From Wocania_A sp964021735 (GTDB lineage: Bacteria; Bacteroidota; Bacteroidia; Flavobacteriales; Flavobacteriaceae): 6,335 nucleotides of DNA. Made by a program: the position numbers and the translations under genes. Where the stretch lies: NCBI RefSeq assembly GCF_964021735.1, contig NZ_CAXIBN010000182.1:1-6335 (forward strand), written 5' to 3'. Below are positions 1 to 6,322 of the stretch, one piece after another. The notes beneath the pieces are model-generated. The model saw only the letters and a list, made by a program, of their open reading frames with translations, had not been told where the DNA came from and searched no databases. Positions within the stretch are counted from its first letter, which is position 1; each line of letters begins with the position of its first letter.

Positions 1-2
1 AA

Positions 3-182
3 TACACAGCAAAAGTGATTCGTAAACTTGCTAGCGAGAACATAATAGTAGATTCACAAATGGTTAGAAACACAAAAAGTGGTATTAGTAAAAATATTCT
101 AGTTTTTAATGCCATTATTGAAATAGCAAATAAATATAAAGTTGTTTCAAACCGATTAAAGCAAAATTTAAATAACAAATAG
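3..182 (+). CDS. Partial gene, C-terminal 59 residues; possible Fic-family winged-helix tail
   Basis: An open frame enters from the left edge and runs to a TAG stop at 180-182, so only the C-terminus is present. The visible part begins TAKVIRKLASENIIVDS and later has ILVFNAIIEIANK. The spacing of 'TAxxxIxxLxxxxIL' followed by a short beta turn and then 'xVFxxxxxIxN' resembles the C-terminal winged helix-turn-helix found after the catalytic domain in many Fic (AMP-transferase) proteins. That likeness is from memory of the family pattern only. The Fic catalytic motif (HPFxxGNGR) would lie outside the window, so the function is unproven. The tail is rich in Lys and Asn, as expected for an AT-rich genome. 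The next gene starts 13 bases downstream on the same strand, suggesting cotranscription. Confidence 0.6.
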   Translation, partial: YTAKVIRKLASENIIVDSQMVRNTKSGISKNILVFNAIIEIANKYKVVSNRLKQNLNNK

Positions 183-195
183 ATAGTAAATATCA

Positions 196-429
196 ATGAA
201 AAAAAAATATCGCATAAAAGTTGAAGAGGGATTTAAAGACATCTTTAATACAGAAACAAAATACGGCAGCGAATATAATCATCATAGTAATTCGGACAGT
301 TTAATAACTGTAGTAAATGAACCATTAGTAAAGCATCAAATTATACAATTAGCTAAACTATGCGAAGAAATACCTAATAATATTACATTAAAGCATACAG
401 GAAAAGGTATTTACATTGAATTTTGGTAA
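196..429 (+). CDS. Small hypothetical protein, 77 residues
   Basis: A complete short frame starts at ATG 196 and stops at TAA 427-429. I do not recognise the family. The protein has a basic N-terminus (MKKKYRIKVEEGF), a polar His/Asn/Ser-rich middle (about residues 24-35), a predicted amphipathic helix around residues 43-58 (EPLVKHQIIQLAKLCEEI), and a final strand-like GIYIEFW. There is no signal peptide or membrane segment, so it is probably a small cytoplasmic alpha/beta protein. It lies 13 bases after the preceding partial gene on the same strand, which supports a two-gene operon and argues against a chance frame. A role as partner or accessory of the upstream protein is inference from position only. 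No Shine-Dalgarno sequence is visible, which is normal in Bacteroidota. Confidence 0.6.
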   Translation: MKKKYRIKVEEGFKDIFNTETKYGSEYNHHSNSDSLITVVNEPLVKHQIIQLAKLCEEIPNNITLKHTGKGIYIEFW

Positions 430-460
430 ATGCTACCTTTTAAATTTTAAAAAATTATTT

Positions 461-474
461 GATTGTGAGCAATC
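461..474. repeat. Short hairpin GATTG-TGAG-CAATC
   Basis: A perfect 5-bp inverted repeat (461-465 with 470-474) surrounds a 4-base loop, and a wobble plus two A-T pairs could lengthen it. It sits 31 bases after the stop of the 77-residue gene, so it may help to end that rightward transcript. There is no good T run after it, and a 5-bp stem can occur by chance. Confidence 0.3.
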
Positions 475-478
475 GAAA

Positions 479-555
479 TTGACTATTCATTTTAATGAGG
501 GAAAATAGTCAAATAAGTCTCCTATAACAGGGGGCTTATTAATTTAAAATGAATA
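479..555. repeat. Overlapping inverted repeats in the convergent intergenic region
   Basis: Two perfect inverted repeats overlap here. One has 9-bp arms (TTGACTATT at 479-487, AATAGTCAA at 504-512). The other has 12-bp arms (TATTCATTTTAA at 484-495, TTAAAATGAATA at 544-555). The two share bases 484-487, so they cannot form together. The 12-bp arms enclose the separate 512-540 hairpin, making a nested structure. The element lies between converging transcripts (the 196-429 gene rightward, the 4030-578 gene leftward) and most likely contributes to termination or 3'-end stability. A protein-binding site is possible too. Confidence 0.5.
512..540. terminator. Probable bidirectional terminator hairpin between convergent genes
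   Basis: Arms 512-522 and 530-540 form an 11-bp stem with two G-U pairs (in the rightward RNA) around a 7-base loop TATAACA. The loop-proximal half is G/C-rich and the base of the stem is A/T-rich. Read leftward, the stem ends in CTTATT and runs on into TTGACTATTTT, a moderately T-rich tail; read rightward the tail is TTATTAATTT. It lies 38 bases past the leftward stop at 578 and 83 bases past the rightward stop at 429, so it can serve both. Neither T-tract is perfect. Confidence 0.55.
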
Positions 556-577
556 AGATTAAATCCTTTAAAGTAAA

Positions 578-3500
578 CTATTCTAAGAGCATCTTCTTTT
601 TAATTTTTTGATTAAGATAATCTGAAACCTTGCTTCCATTTTCTTTATTCAAAGATTTTGCCGTTTCCCAACAATCTATAGCTGTGTTTTTATCTCCAAG
701 CTTATAAGAAACATCCCCTTTATGTTCCCAAATAATAGAGTTGACTTTTCCCCCATTCTCAAATGCTTTATCTAACCATACATTAGCCTCTTTAAAGTTG
801 CCTTTTTTATATAATACCCATGCATAAGTATCTTGGTAATTATGGTTATTTGACTCAATGCTATTACACAATTTAATCATTTTTTGTGCTTCATCTAGTT
901 GCTGCGTACTTAAAGCAAGTGACCTGCTATAGCTGTTTAATAAAGGTGCATTTCGCGGCTGAATTTTGAGAGCTTTATTAAATATTTCTGCCGATTTACT
1001 AAAATATTCTACTTTATAATATAGATTTCCTAATTCATTATAAAATTTCAATTCAAGTTCTTTATTATTCGTTACTAAATTTAAACCTTTAACAAAATAC
1101 TCTATTGCCTCTTCATTGTTTTTACTAATCTTATTTGAAAGAGAGACGTTAACGCTTTTATTAATTGTTTTATTTAAAGATGAAAACAAGTTTTCGTTTC
1201 TACTTTTAGCATATCCTAAATAATAATGAAGCAAAGCATCATTTGGGTAAAGAACAATTCCATTTTCTAAAAATTTTATGGCTTGCTTATATTCTTTATT
1301 CTCAATATAACTCTCTGATGCTGCATGCATCGCATCAATTCTGTCTTCTACTTTCCTGTCTATTAATTTACCTTTAGCATTATACTCGTCTCTAAATAGC
1401 AAATCACCTCTTTCATCAAAGTTAAAACCAAGGTACTTGTTATACTTCTTTTTATGCGCACTAGTATAATTCCATTTAACATTCTTTACAAAACCAGTAT
1501 TCCAATTATTTATGTCAATTATTTTTCCAAAATTAACTGAGACAAAGAGAGGATTATTTTTTCCATTAAAAAACCCAATTTTTATATATCCGTTTTTATT
1601 TTTTTTAAGAACTTGTTTAAGAACGCCTTTATTATAATACGCTCTACTATCTACCTCACCAGATTCGAAATAGAAAATAACTTCTCCATCAAATATTATA
1701 TTATTCTTATCATCCGCACCAGTTGCGAACCCTTCCATTTGTAATTGATTGTTTGATGAATAATAGTTTTTAATACGAAATGGATTACTTTTCATATCTA
1801 CCAATGGTCTATAGTAAAAGGCTTCTTTTTTTGAAGTAATTTTCCAATTTTTATCAAAAAAAGTGGTTTCGTCTGTTCTTTTCTTCTCAGCAAGTGATTC
1901 TGCAAGTAATTTTTTAACATTAGGGTAACCCTTATTTAAATCAAATGTTTTCATTAATAAACTAATATGTTTTTTTGATCCCATTTCCTCAAATTTTGCC
2001 CTATGAAAGTAATAATCAGCCTTTTTAGGGTTCGCTTTTATAGCCATACCAACAAAATCTTTGCTAGCTTGTTGATAGTATTTATTTGGATTTTTATATT
2101 TTCTCAATGACGCATCAAAAAGTTGTTTATCACTTGGTGAATTATTCGAGGAAGAATAATTTTCTGTCACCTTGTTACAATAAGGGTCAACCCAATCTGT
2201 ATTATCAATAGAAAATTGAGATTGTACTCTATCTATTTTACATTGATAATATTTTGTCATATCTAAATAATATTTTTCCTTATCAACTGCTATTTCTGAT
2301 GCTGCTCTCCTAAAAAAGTTTTCTCTGTTTTTTTTAAAATCTTTTACTAAATTATCTTTAACCTTAGTTAACATTGCGCGTTTCTTTCCTTCCAATTTCT
2401 CCACTGAAGCTGCCTTTTCTTTAGCAATTCTTTTTGACAGACCCATTGAACCAAGTGCAACTCCCAAATTAGTAGCGGCTTGGTCTAATTGAGTAGTATT
2501 GTATGAACTCTGTTGAGCATGGTAAGCTTTAATTTGCTTGACTAGCTGATTATACCTTTGTTCACTTAATCTTTCCAGTTCAACTAATTTGTCATTAAAC
2601 TGCCTTATAATTTCATCTGGGTCATCAGATTTTCGCATACGTGTTGCTGCTTCTATTTTGCTTTTATAGGCATTATATGAAGCATTCTGTTGAGAAATTT
2701 GGTTTATAGAAGATTGAATATAATCTCCTGCCTTTTTTGCAGCTTTTATTTGGGCATCGATACTCTGCTCCGTGGCAGCCAACCTTTCTCTACGATTAGC
2801 ATAATATTCTGCATCTTCTTTTGCTTTTTTCTCTGCAAGTTTTTCTTGGAATTCTTTTTCCTCTTTTTTATTTTTAAGTGAAGTTTCAATTTTCTTGATA
2901 TGGTTCTTTAGAGTTGTGTTATCTGGATCTAATACTAAAGCTTTTTTATATTCACTAATAGCTTTATTGTAGTGTGTAGACTTTAAAAATGCATCTCCTC
3001 TTTGAACAAATGCTCTAGTTTCATCTAATTTATTTTCAGCCTCCTTTGAATTTGCATTTTCCTCTTCTTTTTCCTCATTAGCATTTTTTTCTGCATCTTT
3101 TTTTGCTTTTAAATCTTGTAATTGTTTCTCTTTTGCGTCTTGAGCTTCTTGAATCTTGCTTTGAGCTCTCTCGTTATCAAAACCATTACTTAATGCACTT
3201 TTATATTCTTGAATAGCATTTGTATAATCTTCACTCCTATAATAATTATCACCAGAACTAATTAAATCATTAAATGCTTTTTCGAGCTTTTCATTCTTCT
3301 TTATAAGGCTAATTTTTGCTAATTTATCTTTAGCTTCTTGGTTTGAATAGTCTACCTTTAAAACATCCCGATAAAGTTTTTCGGCAGCATCATAATTAGA
3401 ATTTGAAAATTGACGATTGGCAGCATTAAGTAATTCCTTTGCTTTATTATTTTTAATCAACTTTTTTATGGCTTCCTCTAATTTTTGATCAACTCCATCA

Positions 3501-4030
3501 TCAAGACTAGCAGTACCATTTATCGATAAGTTTAATATCTTTCCAAGATGTTTCCCCCAATTATCACTACAGTTTTTAACGCCATGAGATTTTATTATTT
3601 CTTTTACACTACTTTCATTATTCCAACTAAATTTATCATCCATATACTTCCCTGATAAACCTCCGCTTACACTACTATTAATATTTACGCCAAAACCTGT
3701 ACCTGCACTTATCCTAGAATTTACACCATATTTAAATGTTGCCGAAATTTTCAAAATCCCTTTATTAACTCGAACTGGAAATTGGTATCCAGGAATATCA
3801 TTTCCTGAATACCTTCGTCCTTGGTAGGTATAGGATGTAATACTAACATTTCCAATAACTACAGATACATAAGGGTTACCTAGATAACATTCAGCTTTAT
3901 ATTTAATTGTACCTGATATTGATGCTCCTTTATGATTACCACTAAAGCTTTGAGTATGAACCCCACTTTGTCCTGTTGCCGTTATTATAAAAAAGAAAGA
4001 AATTATTGAATAGTAAATTAATTTTCTCAT
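578..4030 (-). CDS. Large exported TPR/coiled-coil protein with MORN-like patch, 1150 residues
   Basis: The gene starts at ATG 4030-4028 and ends at TAG 580-578. Residues 1-20 form a signal peptide (basic MRK, hydrophobic ISFFFIITATG), with no lipobox Cys, so the product is likely periplasmic or secreted. Residues 21-180 are a Gly/Ser-rich, probably beta-stranded domain that I do not recognise. TPR-like helical pairs lie near 198-231, 252-286 and 338-371, with a charged Lys/Glu/Asn linker at 300-337. Residues 386-600 are mostly Lys/Glu/Gln/Ala-rich helix, likely coiled coil. Another helical-repeat unit is near 651-684, a MORN/YwqK-like beta patch near 755-812, and further TPRs near 899-932, 993-1027, 1063-1094 and 1098-1131. 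The repeats suggest scaffolding rather than catalysis; no active-site motif is evident. The C-terminus (KIKKKMLLE) does not look like a type IX secretion sorting domain. It is the second gene of a leftward pair, 29 bases after the MORN gene. Exact function unknown. Confidence 0.92.
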   Translation of the reverse strand: MRKLIYYSIISFFFIITATGQSGVHTQSFSGNHKGASISGTIKYKAECYLGNPYVSVVIGNVSITSYTYQGRRYSGNDIPGYQFPVRVNKGILKISATFKYGVNSRISAGTGFGVNINSSVSGGLSGKYMDDKFSWNNESSVKEIIKSHGVKNCSDNWGKHLGKILNLSINGTASLDDGVDQKLEEAIKKLIKNNKAKELLNAANRQFSNSNYDAAEKLYRDVLKVDYSNQEAKDKLAKISLIKKNEKLEKAFNDLISSGDNYYRSEDYTNAIQEYKSALSNGFDNERAQSKIQEAQDAKEKQLQDLKAKKDAEKNANEEKEEENANSKEAENKLDETRAFVQRGDAFLKSTHYNKAISEYKKALVLDPDNTTLKNHIKKIETSLKNKKEEKEFQEKLAEKKAKEDAEYYANRRERLAATEQSIDAQIKAAKKAGDYIQSSINQISQQNASYNAYKSKIEAATRMRKSDDPDEIIRQFNDKLVELERLSEQRYNQLVKQIKAYHAQQSSYNTTQLDQAATNLGVALGSMGLSKRIAKEKAASVEKLEGKKRAMLTKVKDNLVKDFKKNRENFFRRAASEIAVDKEKYYLDMTKYYQCKIDRVQSQFSIDNTDWVDPYCNKVTENYSSSNNSPSDKQLFDASLRKYKNPNKYYQQASKDFVGMAIKANPKKADYYFHRAKFEEMGSKKHISLLMKTFDLNKGYPNVKKLLAESLAEKKRTDETTFFDKNWKITSKKEAFYYRPLVDMKSNPFRIKNYYSSNNQLQMEGFATGADDKNNIIFDGEVIFYFESGEVDSRAYYNKGVLKQVLKKNKNGYIKIGFFNGKNNPLFVSVNFGKIIDINNWNTGFVKNVKWNYTSAHKKKYNKYLGFNFDERGDLLFRDEYNAKGKLIDRKVEDRIDAMHAASESYIENKEYKQAIKFLENGIVLYPNDALLHYYLGYAKSRNENLFSSLNKTINKSVNVSLSNKISKNNEEAIEYFVKGLNLVTNNKELELKFYNELGNLYYKVEYFSKSAEIFNKALKIQPRNAPLLNSYSRSLALSTQQLDEAQKMIKLCNSIESNNHNYQDTYAWVLYKKGNFKEANVWLDKAFENGGKVNSIIWEHKGDVSYKLGDKNTAIDCWETAKSLNKENGSKVSDYLNQKIKKKMLLE

Positions 4031-4059
4031 GCTACATTAATTTTTTTTAATTATTAAAT

Positions 4060-5118
4060 CTAACCACGTACACCCGTCAAATATGATTTAGCTTGCTTTA
4101 GAAAAAGTATCCGTTTTCTACATTCTTCCTCATCACATTTCCTCTTTGTTTCTTCACGTAAATAACTTGTTATTATGTTAATAGCATTTTGTATTGAATA
4201 CCAGGGTGTCTTTTCGACCTCTTTACTTACCAAGTAAGCACAAATCTCGTTTCCTATTCTTTTCGTTTCTCTTGCATAATTGCTTGTAGGCTTTATCCTA
4301 TTAAGCAATTCTTTTATTTCTTTAGCAGACGAGGCACAATTTGGCGATTTGTGCAATTCACTATTAATAACCACATTATCTTGTTGCTTACCGTCCGACT
4401 CTTTTCCCTCATAAAAATATTTTTCCTTAATGCCTCCTCCGTAGCTATAGTAAGTACTTAATCCATGTCTTTTCCATTTCCCTTTATCATCTCCTTGATT
4501 ATAAAAATACTTGTAACTACTTTTTGATTGAAGTTTTCCTTTTTTACTATTTGCTGTCGCACCACCACTAGAATAAGAATATCTAATACCAGAAAAACCA
4601 TTATAATCGTATTCATACATTATATTTCCAGAAGAATAATAATCTATCCATTTGCCTTGTTTAATACCTTTATCGTATTGACCCGAACTTATAACTCGGT
4701 CCTTAGTTTCATATTTCAGATACTCACCATGTCTTTGCCCAAATGCATAAGTTGTAAGTTCTTTTAAATAGGTTTTCCCTTTCACAATGGAGTATATTTC
4801 AGAAAGCCCATGTTTTTGTCCATAAACATATTGTGTTTTATCTCTTAAATATTCAATTCTTGGTTCATCATAAGTTTGGTCATAAATATAAATTGTACCA
4901 TGCAAAACCATCTTACCACCCAACTCAATCCATGTTGATTTTTTGCCTTTTTCAAATTTCATTCCATAAGTATTCCCATCAGAAGAAGTCCATTTATGTT
5001 TTCCTCCTTCTTTTAGTTTATCAAAATCACTTAATTGAATTGAAGACACATTTGGAAATTTTAGTTCTTGTCCTCCTAATAATTGCAAGGAAAATAAAAT
5101 AAATAGTAAACTTTTCAT
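4060..5118 (-). CDS. Exported MORN/YwqK-type repeat protein, 352 residues
   Basis: The frame ends at TAG 4062-4060. I place the start at ATG 5118-5116 because it gives a classic signal peptide (MKSLLFILFSLQLLGGQ, cleavage probably near residue 17). The frame stays open to an ATG at 5193, but that would put 25 polar residues before the signal. After the signal come about 50 residues of mature N-terminus, then MORN_2/YwqK-like beta-hairpin repeats over residues 72-245, recognisable by recurring Y-x-x-G-x-x-x-G-x-x-x-x-Y units such as YGQKHGLSEIYS, FGQRHGEYLKY and KGIKQGKWIDYY. Residues 255-350 form a helical tail with four Cys (261, 293, 328, 333), which could be disulfide-bonded outside the cytoplasm. 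Such repeats usually give an elongated beta sheet and are often annotated 'YwqK antitoxin', a label with little support for an exported protein. It is the first gene of the pair with the 1150-residue protein. Confidence 0.88.
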   Translation of the reverse strand: MKSLLFILFSLQLLGGQELKFPNVSSIQLSDFDKLKEGGKHKWTSSDGNTYGMKFEKGKKSTWIELGGKMVLHGTIYIYDQTYDEPRIEYLRDKTQYVYGQKHGLSEIYSIVKGKTYLKELTTYAFGQRHGEYLKYETKDRVISSGQYDKGIKQGKWIDYYSSGNIMYEYDYNGFSGIRYSYSSGGATANSKKGKLQSKSSYKYFYNQGDDKGKWKRHGLSTYYSYGGGIKEKYFYEGKESDGKQQDNVVINSELHKSPNCASSAKEIKELLNRIKPTSNYARETKRIGNEICAYLVSKEVEKTPWYSIQNAINIITSYLREETKRKCDEEECRKRILFLKQAKSYLTGVRG

Positions 5119-5156
5119 TGAACTTTTAAAAATGTCCGTTTTGCAATAAATAGAAC

Positions 5157-5190
5157 CAATCATATAGTGTATTTCATTAATTAAACACAA
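5157..5190 (-). promoter_or_regulatory. Candidate Bacteroidota-type promoter for the MORN-TPR pair
   Basis: Read leftward, TATGATTG (5164-5157) matches the Bacteroidota -7 element TAnnTTTG at all but one fixed position. A TTG at 5190-5188 lies 23 bases upstream of it, slightly more than the usual spacing to the -33 element. Transcription would begin near 5150, about 30 bases before the ATG at 5118. This would leave the alternative ATG at 5193 outside the transcript. The motif is short and the region is AT-rich, so a chance match is quite possible. Confidence 0.25.
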
Positions 5191-5247
5191 CATTAACAGG
5201 TAAATATTTGGGGGAGTAAAACTAGGTTAGGATAAAAATAATGATAA

Positions 5248-5283
5248 AAGGTGTTTGATTATGGTTATTTAATCAAACACCTT
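5248..5283 (-). terminator. Strong intrinsic terminator downstream of the PAS-LuxR gene
   Basis: Perfect 14-bp arms (5248-5261 and 5270-5283, core AGGTGTTTGATTA) flank an 8-base loop. Read leftward, the stem is followed by TTTATCATTATTTTTATCC, a good U-rich tail; read rightward the flank is A-rich and poor. This orientation fits termination of the leftward regulator gene that ends at 5407, and it separates that gene from the MORN-TPR pair whose first ATG is at 5118. The stem ends 123 bases after the regulator stop codon, giving a rather long 3' untranslated region. Confidence 0.8.
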
Positions 5284-5406
5284 AAAATAATTCTCCTTAA
5301 GAACTAATTAATAGCTTCACAAAGATGCATTAATCTATTATTAAATACAATACTTAATTTGAGTATATTAAGTAGTCTTTTATGTTACTAATAGTCTAAA
5401 AAAATA
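5284..5406. other. Non-coding stretch after the PAS-LuxR gene, with a small AT-rich hairpin
   Basis: No convincing open frame is seen on either strand. The stretch is very AT-rich. It contains an 8-bp perfect inverted repeat, TACTTAAT (5351-5358) with ATTAAGTA (5367-5374), and a competing 5-bp pairing ATACT (5350-5354) with AGTAT (5362-5366). It lies between the regulator stop and its terminator, so it should be transcribed leftward as 3' untranslated RNA. Function, if any, is unknown. Confidence 0.4.
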
Positions 5407-6177
5407 TCAAATAATAGTATTCTTTAGTTTTAATAAAGCCACTAGCTCTCCGGTAGAAGAAATATTTAACTTTTTTAAAATATTACGCCTATGTGTATCA
5501 ACCGTGTGCGAACTAATATTTAGATTTTCAGCAATAGCTTTACTAGATTTGTTTAACAACAATAATCTTATAATATCGCGCTCTCTATTACTTATTCCAT
5601 CTGACAAGAGTTTTTGAGAAAAGTTATTAAAGTAGATAGTTTCATATTCACTATTAGCATTTAAAATTTTAGCAGTTGCAGTAATATCAAGCTTTATTTT
5701 AGAGTCTAAAACTGTATAATGAGCAAGTCCTATTATAGGTTTATCATCACTATCAAACTCAAGTGGCGTTGTGTTTTGTATAACATTCACATAATTATCT
5801 TTAGCATTCTTTAAACGATAATTCCAAGTGTAACTCATTTTCTTTCTATCACCAATACTTGTATTATTTAATGTAAAATTCATAAGTTCATTTAAAGCTT
5901 TAAGCCATAGCTCTAAATCATCTGGATGCATTTTACTCCAAAAATATCGCATTCCCCGAGCTTTCAACTCATTTTCATCCACCCCTAAACATGCTTTTAT
6001 GTTCTTGCTGATAAATTCAAAACTTAAATCTTGAGTATTAGTGACACAAAAAAAAGTAGAACTATAAGGTAAGTATGTATCTAATTCTTTTATTTTTTGA
6101 ATATGCTTTTCTAAGGATGGATTTTCGTAAGATTTAAATATTTCTTTATATGCATCTTTAACACTACCATTATTCAT
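5407..6177 (-). CDS. PAS domain plus LuxR-type DNA-binding regulator, 256 residues
   Basis: The gene starts at ATG 6177-6175 and stops at TGA 5409-5407. Residues about 36-155 look like a PAS fold (FEFISKNIKACLGVDENEL, then MHPDDL at 83-88, and the closing strands with PIIGLAHYTVL at 147-157), as in PAS_3-type sensors. Residues about 194-249 are a textbook LuxR/GerE helix-turn-helix: ISNREREI-like opening (here ISNRERDIIRLLL), KAIAENLNISSHTVDTHRRNILKKL and a final helix. It lacks a receiver domain, signal peptide and membrane segments, so it should be a one-component cytoplasmic transcription factor whose PAS domain senses a ligand or a protein partner; which one cannot be told. Proteins of this layout are common as orphan regulators in flavobacteria. 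It is monocistronic on the left, where a strong terminator follows. Its targets are unknown; the adjacent exported pair is a candidate by position only. Confidence 0.92.
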   Translation of the reverse strand: MNNGSVKDAYKEIFKSYENPSLEKHIQKIKELDTYLPYSSTFFCVTNTQDLSFEFISKNIKACLGVDENELKARGMRYFWSKMHPDDLELWLKALNELMNFTLNNTSIGDRKKMSYTWNYRLKNAKDNYVNVIQNTTPLEFDSDDKPIIGLAHYTVLDSKIKLDITATAKILNANSEYETIYFNNFSQKLLSDGISNRERDIIRLLLLNKSSKAIAENLNISSHTVDTHRRNILKKLNISSTGELVALLKLKNTII

Positions 6178-6286
6178 ACTTGAGAGATTTTTTTAAAAAT
6201 AGATAAAATTCTTGGTTTGTAAAAACATATACCCTTTTAAACCTCTAGTAATAGGCTTAACAATAATGAAGAGACATCTATAAAAT

Positions 6287-6320
6287 AAAAAATCCTAAAG
6301 CAAATGCTTTAGGATTTTTT
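6287..6320 (-). terminator. Strong terminator hairpin following a leftward tRNA
   Basis: Arms 6287-6301 and 6306-6320 give a 15-bp perfect stem (core ATCCTAAAGC / GCTTTAGGAT) with a 4-base loop AAAT and A/T tracts at its base. Read leftward it ends in TTTTTTATTTTATAG, a proper U-rich tail. It starts two bases beyond the proposed tRNA end, and no rightward gene precedes it, so it most likely terminates the leftward tRNA transcript. It lies 109 bases upstream of the regulator ATG, which should therefore have its own promoter in 6178-6286. I found no convincing complete promoter there. Confidence 0.8.
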
Positions 6321-6322
6321 TG

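Noticed and set aside
2690..2881. A 63-codon rightward frame with a Phe/Cys-rich, membrane-like product
   Set aside because: It is antisense to the coiled-coil part of the large gene; Lys/Glu-rich codons read backwards give Phe/Leu/Ser, so the hydrophobic look is an artefact.
578..4030. Type IX secretion cargo
   Set aside because: No conserved C-terminal sorting domain is visible; the C-terminus is a TPR followed by a basic tail.
4041..4048. Run of eight T between the two exported genes as a terminator tail
   Set aside because: Leftward transcription reads it as A8, with no G/C-rich stem before it; it is better seen as an A-rich leader for the large gene.
4528..5102. Two rightward frames (4528-4767 and 4833-5102)
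   Set aside because: Both lie entirely antisense to the MORN gene, have no recognisable domain, and no promoter or conserved start; they are shadows of the real gene.
4060..5193. 'YwqK toxin-antitoxin' interpretation of the MORN protein
   Set aside because: The repeat family carries that label in databases, but this protein is exported and no toxin gene is adjacent, so the label would mislead.
6222..6229. TATGTTTT upstream of the PAS-LuxR gene as a -7 promoter element
   Set aside because: It matches TAnnTTTG except at the last base, but no TTG lies at the right distance upstream, so it was not listed as a promoter.
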